DNA of 15,531 bases, taken from the NCBI GenBank assembly GCA_024639925.1, contig JAHEGA010000047.1, forward strand, positions 1 through 15,531, in the 5' to 3' direction. The notes under the pieces are model-generated. The model was not told the origin of the DNA, searched no databases, and saw nothing but the letters and a program-made list of their open reading frames with translations. Below, piece by piece: positions 1 through 6,999 of this stretch. The stretch comes from Microbacteriaceae bacterium (GTDB taxonomy: Bacteria > Actinomycetota > Actinomycetes > Actinomycetales > Microbacteriaceae). The translations under genes were made by a program, and so were the position numbers. Positions within the stretch are counted from its first letter, which is position 1. Each line of letters begins with the position of its first letter.

Positions 1-338
1 CATCTTTCGATGTGACGTGGGCTGCCCGCAGCGAAGGACAGAGCGGGAAAACTAACCCTGAAGAGCTGTTGGGTGCTGCGCACTCAGCCTGCTATTCGAT
101 GGCGCTCTCTCACGCTCTGACTGGGGCCGGAACACCACCAGAATCGATCGAGGTCACCGCAGCCGTCACGTTTGTTCCCGGCGAAGGCGTGACCGGTTCC
201 CACCTTCTGGTCAATGCCCGCGTTCCCGGACTTGACGATGCTGGCTTTGCGAAGTTTGCCGAAGAAGCAAAAACAGGCTGCCCCATTTCCCAAGCACTCG
301 CGGGCGTCCCCATCACGCTCGAAGCAACCCTCGGGTAG
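1..338 (+). CDS. osmC: OsmC-type organic hydroperoxide reductase, 5' end cut by window edge
   Basis: The frame is open from position 3 and ends with TAG at 336-338, so the N-terminus lies outside the window; the GTG at 12 is probably an internal Val codon, because Ser-Phe-Asp precede it in frame. OsmC enzymes use two cysteines to reduce organic hydroperoxides in the cytoplasm. Both family cysteine motifs are visible: HSACYSMALS (Cys codon 90-92) and TGCPIS (Cys codon 279-281). The preceding NPEELLGAAH and the terminal ITLEATLG are also typical of the OsmC branch rather than Ohr. About 111 residues remain of a usual 140 or so. The next gene begins only 2 nt after the stop, which implies one transcript and translational coupling. 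The family call is firm; the peroxide substrate is inferred. Confidence 0.9.
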   Translation, partial: SFDVTWAARSEGQSGKTNPEELLGAAHSACYSMALSHALTGAGTPPESIEVTAAVTFVPGEGVTGSHLLVNARVPGLDDAGFAKFAEEAKTGCPISQALAGVPITLEATLG

Positions 339-340
339 CA

Positions 341-1252
341 GTGGCGAGCACCACAGCCCTCACCGTTGTCCTGGCAGGTGCCAGTGGCATGATCGGACGG
401 CCACTCCAGGACCTGCTGGCCAAGCGTGGACATGATGTTCACACTCTGGTTCGACGCGCTCCGCAGAAACCCACGGAACACCAGTGGGACCCGATCGCCG
501 GCGTGATGGCCGATGACATCATTGATCGCGCCGATGTCGTCGTCAACCTCGCGGGTGCCTCCATCGGGAAACTGCCGTGGACCAAGAAACACAAAGAACT
601 CATCATGTCCTCGCGCCGCGAGACAACCGGAACGCTAGCGCGCGCCATCGCGGAAGCATCCTCCCCGCCCCAGGCTTTGATTCAAGGAAGTGCGGTCGGT
701 TTTTATGGCGACCGCGGTAGCGAAGACCTTACGGAGGAGAGCGCTGAGGGCAACGGATTCCTAGCGGAAGTTGTCCGAGAGTGGGAAAAAGCTGCGCTTC
801 CGGCACAATCCCAGAAAACCCGGGTGGTATTTGCTCGAACCGGCCTGGTTATTGGCCGCGGCGGTGCCCTGGCGCCTCTTCGACTCCAGACGGCACTGGG
901 CGTTGCCGGCCCTGCGGGCCGCGGCACTCAATGGTGGCCGTGGATCAGCCTCCACGACGAGGTGCGCGCCCTTGCTTTCCTCTGTGAGAGCCAGAAAGCC
1001 TCGGGTGCCATTAACGTGGTGGCACCCACTCCCGCCACTGCCAACACGGTCACCAGAGCCCTGGCCAGAGCGATGAAGCGGCCCTTCTGGTTGGGGTTGC
1101 CCCGCTTTGCTATTTCCCTGCTGCTCGGTGAAGGAGGGGAATCGTTGCTTCTGACGTCACAGAAAATTCACCCTTCTCAACTCGAGAAGTTGGGCTTTGA
1201 TTTTGCCGACGTCACCATCGATGAGGCGATCGCGCGAGTCGTCAAGCGCTAG
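341..1252 (+). CDS. TIGR01777-family NAD(P)-binding epimerase (SDR39U1/YfcH-like)
   Basis: This 303-residue protein starts at GTG 341, 2 nt after the osmC stop, with no SD of its own. The N-terminus is a Rossmann fold with the nucleotide motif GASGMIG (residues 13-19), the extended-SDR pattern. The motif SAVGFYGDRG in the middle and a C-terminal segment with SLLLTSQKIHPSQLEKLGF (DUF1731) are diagnostic of the TIGR01777 group. Members are called sugar-nucleotide epimerases or cell-division inhibitor SulA-like in databases, but substrate and role are not established. Length matches the family (about 300). The last 11 bases overlap the convergent gene at 1242-1691. The family is confident; function is unknown. 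Confidence 0.9.
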   Translation: MASTTALTVVLAGASGMIGRPLQDLLAKRGHDVHTLVRRAPQKPTEHQWDPIAGVMADDIIDRADVVVNLAGASIGKLPWTKKHKELIMSSRRETTGTLARAIAEASSPPQALIQGSAVGFYGDRGSEDLTEESAEGNGFLAEVVREWEKAALPAQSQKTRVVFARTGLVIGRGGALAPLRLQTALGVAGPAGRGTQWWPWISLHDEVRALAFLCESQKASGAINVVAPTPATANTVTRALARAMKRPFWLGLPRFAISLLLGEGGESLLLTSQKIHPSQLEKLGFDFADVTIDEAIARVVKR

Positions 1253-1691
1253 TTTTTTCCGCGTGCAGGCTAATCGCGCGGCGAATCGCCCACCTCGCCC
1301 GGCGTCGATCTCCGCAGGCGTCGTAGGCCATGCCGAGGCGCATCCACGCTTGCCAGCGATCCGGCGACTCTTCAACAGCGCGGGCAAAAGCGGGAAATAG
1401 CTGGTCCGCGCTGTCGCGATCCGCTCGTCCGCTCACCGTGACGACAAATTCGGTGGGCAACCCGCCCTCGCTCTCAAGCTCTCGAGCGAGACGCGCGGAG
1501 GCGCGACCAAAGCGCAACTCCGCCACCATCACCCAGACTCCCAGTAGAGGTAGCAGCCCCAGCGCATAGCCCATGGCGTTGGCCAGGGCGGAGTCATCGG
1601 TGATCAGAATCCACGCGTAGTTCAGAGCAAAAAGCAGATAAATCGCGAGCAGAAGCGACATAAAGAGTGCCGCCACGAGCGGACGATTCAC
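1242..1691 (-). CDS. Small membrane protein with a C-terminal TPR-like motif
   Basis: I do not recognise a named family for these 149 residues. Two hydrophobic segments (about residues 5-30 and 39-58) form a likely hairpin anchor. The remainder is soluble and ends in WQAWMRLGMAYDACGDRRRA, which has the spacing of a single tetratricopeptide repeat (W, LG, AY, G, A). The GTG start overlaps the dapB stop in a GTGA arrangement (1688-1691), so translation is coupled to dapB. The 3' end overlaps the convergent epimerase by 11 bp. A protein-interaction role at the membrane is inference from the TPR-like helices. Tight coupling to dapB supports it being a real gene. Confidence 0.75.
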   Translation of the reverse strand: MNRPLVAALFMSLLLAIYLLFALNYAWILITDDSALANAMGYALGLLPLLGVWVMVAELRFGRASARLARELESEGGLPTEFVVTVSGRADRDSADQLFPAFARAVEESPDRWQAWMRLGMAYDACGDRRRARWAIRRAISLHAEKTSA

Positions 1692-2425
1692 CGGGTAGAC
1701 ATCCCCAACGCGTGTTCGAGGCCCACCGCGAGACCGGTGTTTGAGATGAGGTATTCCAGCGCCAACGCAATGCCTGCACGGTAAGCATCGGGTGAGGAGG
1801 TGTGGTGACTCACGGTGAGCGTCTCTCCCACGCCACCAAAAACAATGTCTTGGGAGGCCACTACGCCCTGCATGCGCAGAGAGTGAACGGGAATACCCTG
1901 CACCTGCTCGCCGCGCGCGCTTTGTTCACTGTGCGGTGCCACAACACCGCCGCGATCTTTGCGAACGTCTGCCATGGTTTCCGCGGCCCGCACCGCGGTT
2001 CCAGACGGAGAATCGACCTTGCCCGCGTGGTGGGTTTCGACGATTTCGATAGATTCAAAAAACTCTGCGGCGCGAGCGGCCAACAGATTTTGAACCGTGG
2101 CCCCGACTGAGAAGTTCGGCACCACAAACACCGTTGCCCCCGGCATCGAGTCAACCTTTTGTGCAAGGCCCCTCACGCGGTCAGCGGACCAACCACTGGT
2201 GCCCACAAGAATGGGGAGGCCTTGGTCGAGCGCGAAGTTGACGACTGTTGCCGAGACACCGGGGTGCGTGACATCAACGACAGCGTCTGCGCCCAGCATG
2301 TCCTGGAGATCACTCGTCGAGTCCAGTCGCGCAATGACGTCAAAACCAGGGAGTCCCTCAATCACCTGGCACACCTGGGACCCCAGGCGACCGGTGGCTC
2401 CCACCACTGCTACCCGAGTCGTCAT
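1688..2425 (-). CDS. dapB: 4-hydroxy-tetrahydrodipicolinate reductase
   Basis: DapB reduces 4-hydroxy-tetrahydrodipicolinate to tetrahydrodipicolinate with NAD(P)H in the diaminopimelate/lysine pathway, in the cytoplasm. The 245 residues match the usual length. Visible motifs are the N-terminal nucleotide-binding GATGRLG (9-15), VGTSGW in the middle, and the catalytic/substrate-binding ETHHAGKVDSPSGTA, with His132, His133 and Lys136. The ATG at 2425 has no SD; TAGGCT lies 6 nt upstream, suggesting a leaderless transcript. It also lies 31 bp downstream of the CstR-like gene on the same strand, so read-through from cdr is possible. The stop overlaps the start of the small membrane protein gene. 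Confidence 0.96.
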   Translation of the reverse strand: MTTRVAVVGATGRLGSQVCQVIEGLPGFDVIARLDSTSDLQDMLGADAVVDVTHPGVSATVVNFALDQGLPILVGTSGWSADRVRGLAQKVDSMPGATVFVVPNFSVGATVQNLLAARAAEFFESIEIVETHHAGKVDSPSGTAVRAAETMADVRKDRGGVVAPHSEQSARGEQVQGIPVHSLRMQGVVASQDIVFGGVGETLTVSHHTSSPDAYRAGIALALEYLISNTGLAVGLEHALGMSTR

Positions 2426-2431
2426 ACTCTG

Positions 2432-2437
2432 AGCCTA
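2432..2437 (-). promoter_or_regulatory. Predicted -10 hexamer of dapB (leaderless)
   Basis: On the minus strand TAGGCT is followed by 6 nt and then the dapB ATG, which would put the transcription start at or next to the A of the start codon. There is no purine-rich SD. No convincing -35 is seen, and any -35 would fall in the 3' end of the CstR-like gene. The same hexamer and spacing recur before ogt (14962-14967). Confidence 0.5.
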
Positions 2438-2456
2438 CAAGCGCTCACCTGCGCGA

Positions 2457-2732
2457 CTAGGACAGGCTCAAAAAAAGCTTTTCTAAGTCCTCGACGCTGA
2501 GGTCGCCCTCACTGGTGCGGGAGCCATCGTCGCTGACACACTCCTTCATCGCTGTCGCGATGATGGAAAATCCTGCTTTGTCGAGTGCGCTCGATACGGC
2601 ACTCAATTGCGTGACAACGGAGCGACAGTCTTTGCCCTGCTCGACCATCGAAATAACCGCGCCCAGTTGACCCTGAGCTCGGCGCAATCTATTGAGAATG
2701 AGTTTTGAGTCTGGTGACGGGGTCTCTGACAT
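2457..2732 (-). CDS. cstR: CsoR-family repressor, CstR-like persulfide sensor
   Basis: This 91-residue all-helical DNA-binding protein belongs to the CsoR/RcnR (DUF156) family. The helix NRLRRAQGQLGAVISMVEQG is followed by the GKDC signature (Cys36) and a second cysteine, Cys65, in MKECV. Copper-sensing CsoR proteins have Cys-His-Cys; here the residue four before the second Cys is Ala61, so the metal-binding His is absent. This matches CstR, which senses reactive sulfur by forming di- or polysulfide links between the two cysteines. The gene lies 17 bp downstream of the persulfide reductase/rhodanese gene with a good SD (AGAGGAAC) before its ATG, and a CsoR/CstR-type operator precedes that operon. 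It is therefore likely an autoregulated repressor. Family certain; ligand inferred from residues and neighbours. Confidence 0.9.
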   Translation of the reverse strand: MSETPSPDSKLILNRLRRAQGQLGAVISMVEQGKDCRSVVTQLSAVSSALDKAGFSIIATAMKECVSDDGSRTSEGDLSVEDLEKLFLSLS

Positions 2733-2749
2733 GTTGTGGTTCCTCTGGG

Positions 2750-4414
2750 TTAGTGGGCCGGTTGGGGTTCTGAAGCGGGGGTTGCTGCCATTCCCATGTT
2801 CCAGGTGAGGTAACCTCCATCGAGGTTGGCCACCTCAATTCCTGCCTGGGCAAGGAGACTAGCTGCGGTGTGACCTCGTTGACCCACGCGGCAGGTCACG
2901 ATCACACGTTGGCCCTGGAACTGGTCCATGGTGTCTCTGAGCTCGTCCAGTGTGAACAGCTGTGACCCGGGAATAGCGCCCCGCGAATACTCGCCATCGG
3001 TGCGCACGTCCAGGAGGACCCATCCTTGGTCCATCCAGTCGGAGAGCTCATGCCACTGCACGGTCTTTTCGCCTCCTCGTCGATTGTCGTTCACATACCC
3101 CAGCATGTTGACCGGGTCTTTCGCGGACGCAAACTGAGGGGCGTAAGAAAGTTCCAGATCCATCAAATCACTCGCCGTGAGGCCTGCTGACATTGCTGTG
3201 GCAATGACATCAATCCGCTTATCGACGCCCTCGTCGCCCACGACTTGGGCGCCAAGGATGGCGTCGGTCTCAGGGTCTACGAGCAGCTTCATGGCCAGCT
3301 GGCTGGCGTTCGGGTAGTACCCGGCGTGACTGACGGGATGCGTGTGAATGACCCGAGGATTGTGACCCTTAGCCCGCAAAACTCTCTCGGTATAGCCAGT
3401 GGACGCTGCCACCAAGCCGAAGAAGCCCACAACCGACGTCCCATAGGCGACTTTGGCTGATGCTGGCTGACCCATGATGGAATCGGCTGCGAGTCGACCG
3501 TGACGGTTGGCGAGTCCTGCCAGTGGCACGAGTGTGTGACCATCGACGCGTTCTTTCTCGACTGCGTCGCCCACAGCCCAGATGTGAGGATCGGAAGTGC
3601 GCATCTGGTCGTCCACGCGGATGCCGCCGGCATCGCCCATGGTCAACTCAGCCGCAATAGCGAGTTCCGTGTTGGGTTTTGCGCCAACGGCAACCACAAC
3701 CAGGTCAGCGGTGATCTCAGACCCATCAGAAAGCGTGACCCCGGTCGGAGAAATCGTGGTGACGGCGGACTGGAGACGCACATCGAGCCCGTTGTGCGTT
3801 GCTCTTTCCACCAACGGCCAGGCCATTTCCATATCCAGGGTGGGCATGAGCTGGGGCAGCGCCTCGAGGAGGGTGGTGGACATGCCTCGATGCACAAGGT
3901 TTTCTGCAAGCTCCAGCCCAATGAATCCACCGCCCACCACGATGGCGCTTGAGGCACCATCGGCCGCCTCGATGAGGGTGTCCATATCGTCGAGGTTCCA
4001 CAACACATGGGCTGTTTCGACGCCAGGGATAGGCGGCCGAAACGGGGTGGACCCGGGGCTCAGCACGAGAGCGTCGTAGGAGAAGTCACTCTTCTCCCCG
4101 GTCAGCACATTTTTGGTGGTCACGGTCCGCGCGTCGCGATTGATGGACGTTACCTCGGTCCGCACATGGACATCGATGTTGAAACGCCTTTTGAGCTGCT
4201 CCGGTTTTTGCAACACCAACGAGCCTCGATCAGGGATGACCCCACCGACGTGATACGGAAGCCCGCAGTTGGCGAACGAGACCTCTCCACCGCGTTCGAG
4301 GACGATAATGGTGGCGTCTTCGTTGATGCGACGGAGTCGGGTGGCGGCAGACATTCCGCCAGCGACACCGCCCACGATGACGATGGTGTGAGGGGCTGTT
4401 GATCCGGTGCTCAT
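2750..4414 (-). CDS. cdr: CoA-disulfide reductase / NADH-dependent persulfide reductase fused to rhodanese
   Basis: This 554-residue flavoprotein has three parts. Residues 1-330 or so form FAD and NAD(P)H domains with VGGVAGG (14-20) and a second dinucleotide motif VVGGGFIGLELAEN. The active-site motif SFANCGLPYHVGG carries Cys50, the single redox cysteine of CoA-disulfide reductases. The dimerisation domain (about 335-445) contains HPVSHAGYYPNAS with the family's Tyr pair. The C-terminal rhodanese domain (about 455-550) has the sulfur-accepting Cys508 in CRVGQRGH. Such fusions reduce CoA- and low-molecular-weight persulfides or polysulfides with NADH and move sulfane sulfur through the rhodanese. 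I chose ATG 4414: a longer open frame runs to 4732 but antisense to the MpaB gene, and 4414 has a -10 and operator directly upstream. The next gene is the CstR-like repressor. Confidence 0.93.
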   Translation of the reverse strand: MSTGSTAPHTIVIVGGVAGGMSAATRLRRINEDATIIVLERGGEVSFANCGLPYHVGGVIPDRGSLVLQKPEQLKRRFNIDVHVRTEVTSINRDARTVTTKNVLTGEKSDFSYDALVLSPGSTPFRPPIPGVETAHVLWNLDDMDTLIEAADGASSAIVVGGGFIGLELAENLVHRGMSTTLLEALPQLMPTLDMEMAWPLVERATHNGLDVRLQSAVTTISPTGVTLSDGSEITADLVVVAVGAKPNTELAIAAELTMGDAGGIRVDDQMRTSDPHIWAVGDAVEKERVDGHTLVPLAGLANRHGRLAADSIMGQPASAKVAYGTSVVGFFGLVAASTGYTERVLRAKGHNPRVIHTHPVSHAGYYPNASQLAMKLLVDPETDAILGAQVVGDEGVDKRIDVIATAMSAGLTASDLMDLELSYAPQFASAKDPVNMLGYVNDNRRGGEKTVQWHELSDWMDQGWVLLDVRTDGEYSRGAIPGSQLFTLDELRDTMDQFQGQRVIVTCRVGQRGHTAASLLAQAGIEVANLDGGYLTWNMGMAATPASEPQPAH

Positions 4415-4420
4415 GAGCTC

Positions 4421-4426
4421 AGTATA
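4421..4426 (-). promoter_or_regulatory. Predicted -10 hexamer of cdr (leaderless)
   Basis: TATACT on the minus strand (5 of 6 to TATAAT) is followed by GAGCTC and then the ATG at 4414, placing the likely transcription start at the start codon. There is no SD. The hexamer abuts and overlaps by one base the palindrome at 4426-4441, so repressor binding would block RNA polymerase. No clear -35 is visible. Confidence 0.55.
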
Positions 4427-4441
4427 TACCCCCCAGGGTAT
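4426..4441. promoter_or_regulatory. CsoR/CstR-type operator palindrome
   Basis: ATACCC-CCCA-GGGTAT is a perfect 6-bp inverted repeat around a G/C-rich 4-bp centre, the form described for CsoR and CstR operators (TACCC...GGGTA). It lies in the 66-bp divergent space between cdr (-) and the MpaB-family gene (+), immediately upstream of the predicted cdr -10. The linked CstR-like protein is the obvious candidate ligand. I saw no second copy in the window. Confidence 0.8.
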
Positions 4442-4480
4442 TAGTGGCTCTCCCAGGACAGCTCTGACACGGTAGTCATC

Positions 4481-5407
4481 GTGTCGCGTTTCGGTCCTCT
4501 TTCCCGCCTGCGACACCGCTATCGCTCCACCATGCTGACCATGCTCTCGGGAGACCCCGAGGGCGAACCCGACTGGGTGAAGCGAATCAGTGAAGGGGAT
4601 GACGAAGGCTACTTCGGACCAGAATCCGCCGTGTGGTTCGTGAACGGCGGCATCCCTGTGATTGTTGCGGGAGTTGGGGCACTGCTGATGCAGACGCTCC
4701 ACCCTGGCGCGATGGCCGGTGTCCACGATCATTCTCGTTACGCCTCCGACCCGCTGGGGCGACTGTCAGGAACTGTTCAGTGGGTCGTGACAACTACCTT
4801 CGGATCTACGGAAACCGTTCACCGCGAGAGCTCTCGCGTTTCCCGACTGCACGATCGGGTCAACGGCGAATACACACCAGGGTCCACTCCCGGCGCACCT
4901 CGGTCCTACTCTGCCCACGATGAGGACCTCGTGGGATGGGTTCACGTCATTTTCACCGATGCCTTCCTTCGGGCGCACCGAACCTGGGGCGAACCCATTC
5001 CCCCGGGAGTGGATGGCGAGTCCGGCGAGGACCGGTATGTGCGCGAATGGGCCCAGGCCGGCCGATTGATGGGGATGCCCAACCCGCCCACATCGGTTGC
5101 CGAATTAGAGGCAGCCTTGCGCGGCTTTCACCCCCACTTGCGAAGCGACGACCGGGTTCGCGAGGCACTTCGCTTCCTGACTAAGCCGCCGTTACCGCTG
5201 GGAACACGGTTGCCCTACCAACTTTTGGTGGCGGGCGCCGTCTCCACCCTCGATCCAGAAACCCGCCAATTGCTGGGCCTTCGCAAACCCTGGTGGCCGG
5301 CCATTGCCGTGACCAGACTGCTGTTGAAGCTCGTCAGCGTGGTTCTGGGCAGCGAGTCAACGTCTCGTCAACGCGCTCAAGAGCGCATCGCGCGAATCCG
5401 CTCCTAG
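4481..5407 (+). CDS. MpaB/DUF2236-family oxygenase-like protein
   Basis: These 308 residues match the DUF2236 family, which includes the fungal mycophenolic-acid enzyme MpaB and latex-clearing protein (haem-dependent oxygenases). The family core is evident: FGPESAVW (45-52), then LLMQTLHPGAMAGVHDHS (68-85, with His74, His82 and His84), then the RL..T...TFGS region that follows. A second His-containing helix is VGWVHVIFTDAFLRAHR. Many actinobacterial members have no known substrate. The GTG start at 4481 has neither SD nor a good -10 at leaderless spacing, so the start is less sure; the ATG at 4532 would drop residues that look family-like. It is divergent from cdr across the CstR-type operator and may share its control. 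It ends 9 bp before the convergent FKBP gene. Confidence 0.85.
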   Translation: MSRFGPLSRLRHRYRSTMLTMLSGDPEGEPDWVKRISEGDDEGYFGPESAVWFVNGGIPVIVAGVGALLMQTLHPGAMAGVHDHSRYASDPLGRLSGTVQWVVTTTFGSTETVHRESSRVSRLHDRVNGEYTPGSTPGAPRSYSAHDEDLVGWVHVIFTDAFLRAHRTWGEPIPPGVDGESGEDRYVREWAQAGRLMGMPNPPTSVAELEAALRGFHPHLRSDDRVREALRFLTKPPLPLGTRLPYQLLVAGAVSTLDPETRQLLGLRKPWWPAIAVTRLLLKLVSVVLGSESTSRQRAQERIARIRS

Positions 5408-5416
5408 TTCCCGGGC

Positions 5417-6412
5417 CTACTGAACTCCGAGGATGTCCACCACAAACACGATGGTGTCTTCGGCACCGATAGAACCGTCACCAGTTCCCCCGCTCGGGCC
5501 ATAACCGAGGTCGGCGGGGATCACAATGACCACGCGGGATCCCACGGTTTGGTCGATCAGCCCATCGCGGAACCCGGGAATGACACCGCCGGTGGGGAAG
5601 CTCGCAGGCTCACCGCGAGCCCAACTGGAGTCAAAAACTTCCGTCGTGTTCCAGTTCACTCCGTGGTACTGAACGACGACAACATCCCCTGCGCCCACCA
5701 CAGGACCGGTTCCTTGCAGGACGGTCGCGACCGCAAATTCTGTCGGCACGTCTCCGTCAGGAATCGTCACCGTCGGTTCGCCCGACTCCGCGTAGGAAAT
5801 AGCAGGGAAGCCAGCGGGGGGATCCTCTGCCTCGCCCTCCAGCCGATCAAGCGGAGGCTCGGCAGGGGCCTTGACTTCCAAAATGTCCACGACAAACAGC
5901 AGGGATTCGCCCTCGCCTAAGCCAAACTCAGGTGCACCGGCAACACCAAAAGCCTCCACCGGAGGGATAAGTCCGATGACCCGGGAGCCCACCGTGGAGC
6001 AGGCAGCCGTCAGAGACACCCCCACAAAGGTAGGAACGTCCGTATTGAGGGTGAGAACTGTGGGGCTGAGTTCGTTGTAGCCCGACTCTTCAATGACAGT
6101 GCCGGTCGCTGCGTTGTAGAGCGAGTAGTCGACAACCAGGTCATCGCCATTTTGAACGGCAGCGCCCTCTCCCTCCAGAATGACGACCCGCTGCGTTGAG
6201 GACACGCTCAGCGGGGTGTCAAAGCTCACGCGCGGTGCCTCACCAAAAGCGCCATCGACGGTGATGGATTCGACCTGGTCCCCGCTCGGCGTGCAGTTAG
6301 AGCCGGCCGTCGTTGACGGGTCAGGACTGGCAGACTCCACGGGCTCAGCCGCGCAACCGGCGAGGCCTCCTGCGAGGAGAACCAGGGAAGAAATCACGAC
6401 AAGCGTTTTCAC
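5417..6412 (-). CDS. FKBP-type peptidyl-prolyl isomerase lipoprotein, two FKBP domains
   Basis: A lipoprotein signal peptide (hydrophobic residues 4-16, lipobox LAGC with Cys20) directs this 331-residue protein to the outer face of the cytoplasmic membrane. The C-terminal FKBP domain (about 225-331) has the expected active-site pieces VVQYHG, FDSSW, VIPGF and LGYG, so it should catalyse prolyl cis-trans isomerisation and assist folding of exported proteins. The first FKBP-like domain (about 70-190) keeps the fold pattern (DLVVDYSLYN, GSRVIGLIPP, FVVDILEV) but has VIEESG in place of FDSS and no VIPGF, so it is probably non-catalytic. The GTG start at 6412 is supported by the SD GAAAGG 5 nt upstream. 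It follows the OsmC-like gene by 56 bp on the same strand and may share its transcript. Confidence 0.92.
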   Translation of the reverse strand: MKTLVVISSLVLLAGGLAGCAAEPVESASPDPSTTAGSNCTPSGDQVESITVDGAFGEAPRVSFDTPLSVSSTQRVVILEGEGAAVQNGDDLVVDYSLYNAATGTVIEESGYNELSPTVLTLNTDVPTFVGVSLTAACSTVGSRVIGLIPPVEAFGVAGAPEFGLGEGESLLFVVDILEVKAPAEPPLDRLEGEAEDPPAGFPAISYAESGEPTVTIPDGDVPTEFAVATVLQGTGPVVGAGDVVVVQYHGVNWNTTEVFDSSWARGEPASFPTGGVIPGFRDGLIDQTVGSRVVIVIPADLGYGPSGGTGDGSIGAEDTIVFVVDILGVQ

Positions 6413-6468
6413 GGGGGCCTTTCGGAAGAAATGGGGTAGAAATCACCCTGCCAGGTGAGCCCTGGGTT

Positions 6469-6939
6469 TTACTGCGAAACCTTCACCGTAACGGGTTCGT
6501 GAAGAACGGGAAAGTTCACCGAGTTAGCAATGAAGCACAGCTCGCTCGCGCGCCGATGCAGCCCAGGGATGGCGTCAACATCGCCCTGAGAAATGGCGAT
6601 CCGAGGCCTCAGGATGACCTCCACCATGTTCCCCCCTCCTTCGCCCGTGACGGCCAGAGTTCCTGTCGCGTCATCCGCATAGGACTCGACCACCACTCCC
6701 GCGGAAGCCGCGACGTGCAAGAAACTGAGCAGGTGGCACTGTGAGAGCGCAGCGATCAGTAATTCTTCGGGATTCCAGCGACTCTCGTCACCATGGAACG
6801 ATTTATCCGCAGACCCCACTAGGTCTTTTTTATGCGCGGCGGTCACCCGGGTATCTCGGCTGTAGTCCTTGTATCCACTCGTGCCGGTCCCGAGGTTGCC
6901 TTCCCACTCCACCGAGACAGCAAACTGATGGTCTCGCAT
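6469..6939 (-). CDS. OsmC-family protein (YhfA-like branch)
   Basis: The 156-residue protein has the OsmC fold signatures: RWNPEELLIAALSQCHLLSFLH with Cys68, and a second cysteine at Cys135 in ELCFIANSVNFPV. Its N-terminus (FAVSVEWEG..GYKDYSRD) differs from the OsmC at the left edge, so this is a paralogous subgroup and not a duplicate copy. Members are thiol-dependent hydroperoxide reductases or related redox proteins. ATG 6939 is preceded by a strong SD, GAGGAG. The gene is divergent from gabT across 60 bp and is followed by the FKBP lipoprotein. Family confident; substrate not determinable. Confidence 0.9.
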   Translation of the reverse strand: MRDHQFAVSVEWEGNLGTGTSGYKDYSRDTRVTAAHKKDLVGSADKSFHGDESRWNPEELLIAALSQCHLLSFLHVAASAGVVVESYADDATGTLAVTGEGGGNMVEVILRPRIAISQGDVDAIPGLHRRASELCFIANSVNFPVLHEPVTVKVSQ

Positions 6940-6973
6940 TCGGGGCTCCTCGGTGTCTTTTGGCTGTTTTTTG

Positions 6974-6979
6974 AGGGTA
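6974..6979 (-). promoter_or_regulatory. Possible -10 hexamer for the OsmC-like gene
   Basis: TACCCT on the minus strand lies 34 nt upstream of the OsmC-like ATG. It would give a leader of about 27 nt containing the GAGGAG SD. The same hexamer precedes the FHA gene. There is no recognisable -35, so this is a weak call. Confidence 0.3.
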
Positions 6980-6985
6980 CAGGGC

Positions 6986-6991
6986 TACACT
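6986..6991 (+). promoter_or_regulatory. Predicted -10 hexamer of gabT (leaderless)
   Basis: TACACT is followed by 8 nt and the gabT ATG at 7000. With no SD in between, the mRNA would begin at or within a base or two of the start codon. A -35 is not evident at 16-18 bp upstream. Confidence 0.45.
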
Positions 6992-6999
6992 CGGGACTT

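Noticed and set aside
110..592. 160-codon minus-strand open frame across osmC and the epimerase start
   Set aside because: It is antisense to two recognised genes and contains no known motif.
1227..1258. Terminator at the end of the epimerase gene (T-run 1253-1258)
   Set aside because: Only a 4-bp GCGC stem can be drawn before the T-run, and the region codes for the overlapping convergent gene.
2457..2732. Copper-sensing CsoR
   Set aside because: The metal-binding His between the two cysteines is Ala61, and the neighbours are sulfur-handling rather than copper-export genes.
3500..4079. Overlapping plus-strand open frames opposite cdr
   Set aside because: They lie within the FAD/NAD domain coding sequence and have no recognisable family features; they are high-GC antisense shadows.
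4415..4732. N-terminal extension of cdr by 106 codons
   Set aside because: It is antisense to the MpaB-family gene, covers the operator and promoter, and has no flavoprotein-like sequence. The normal family start is the ATG at 4414.
6832..6999. N-terminal extension of gabT
   Set aside because: It lies antisense to the OsmC-like gene and its promoter, and resembles no aminotransferase N-terminus. The ATG at 7000 has a -10 at leaderless spacing.
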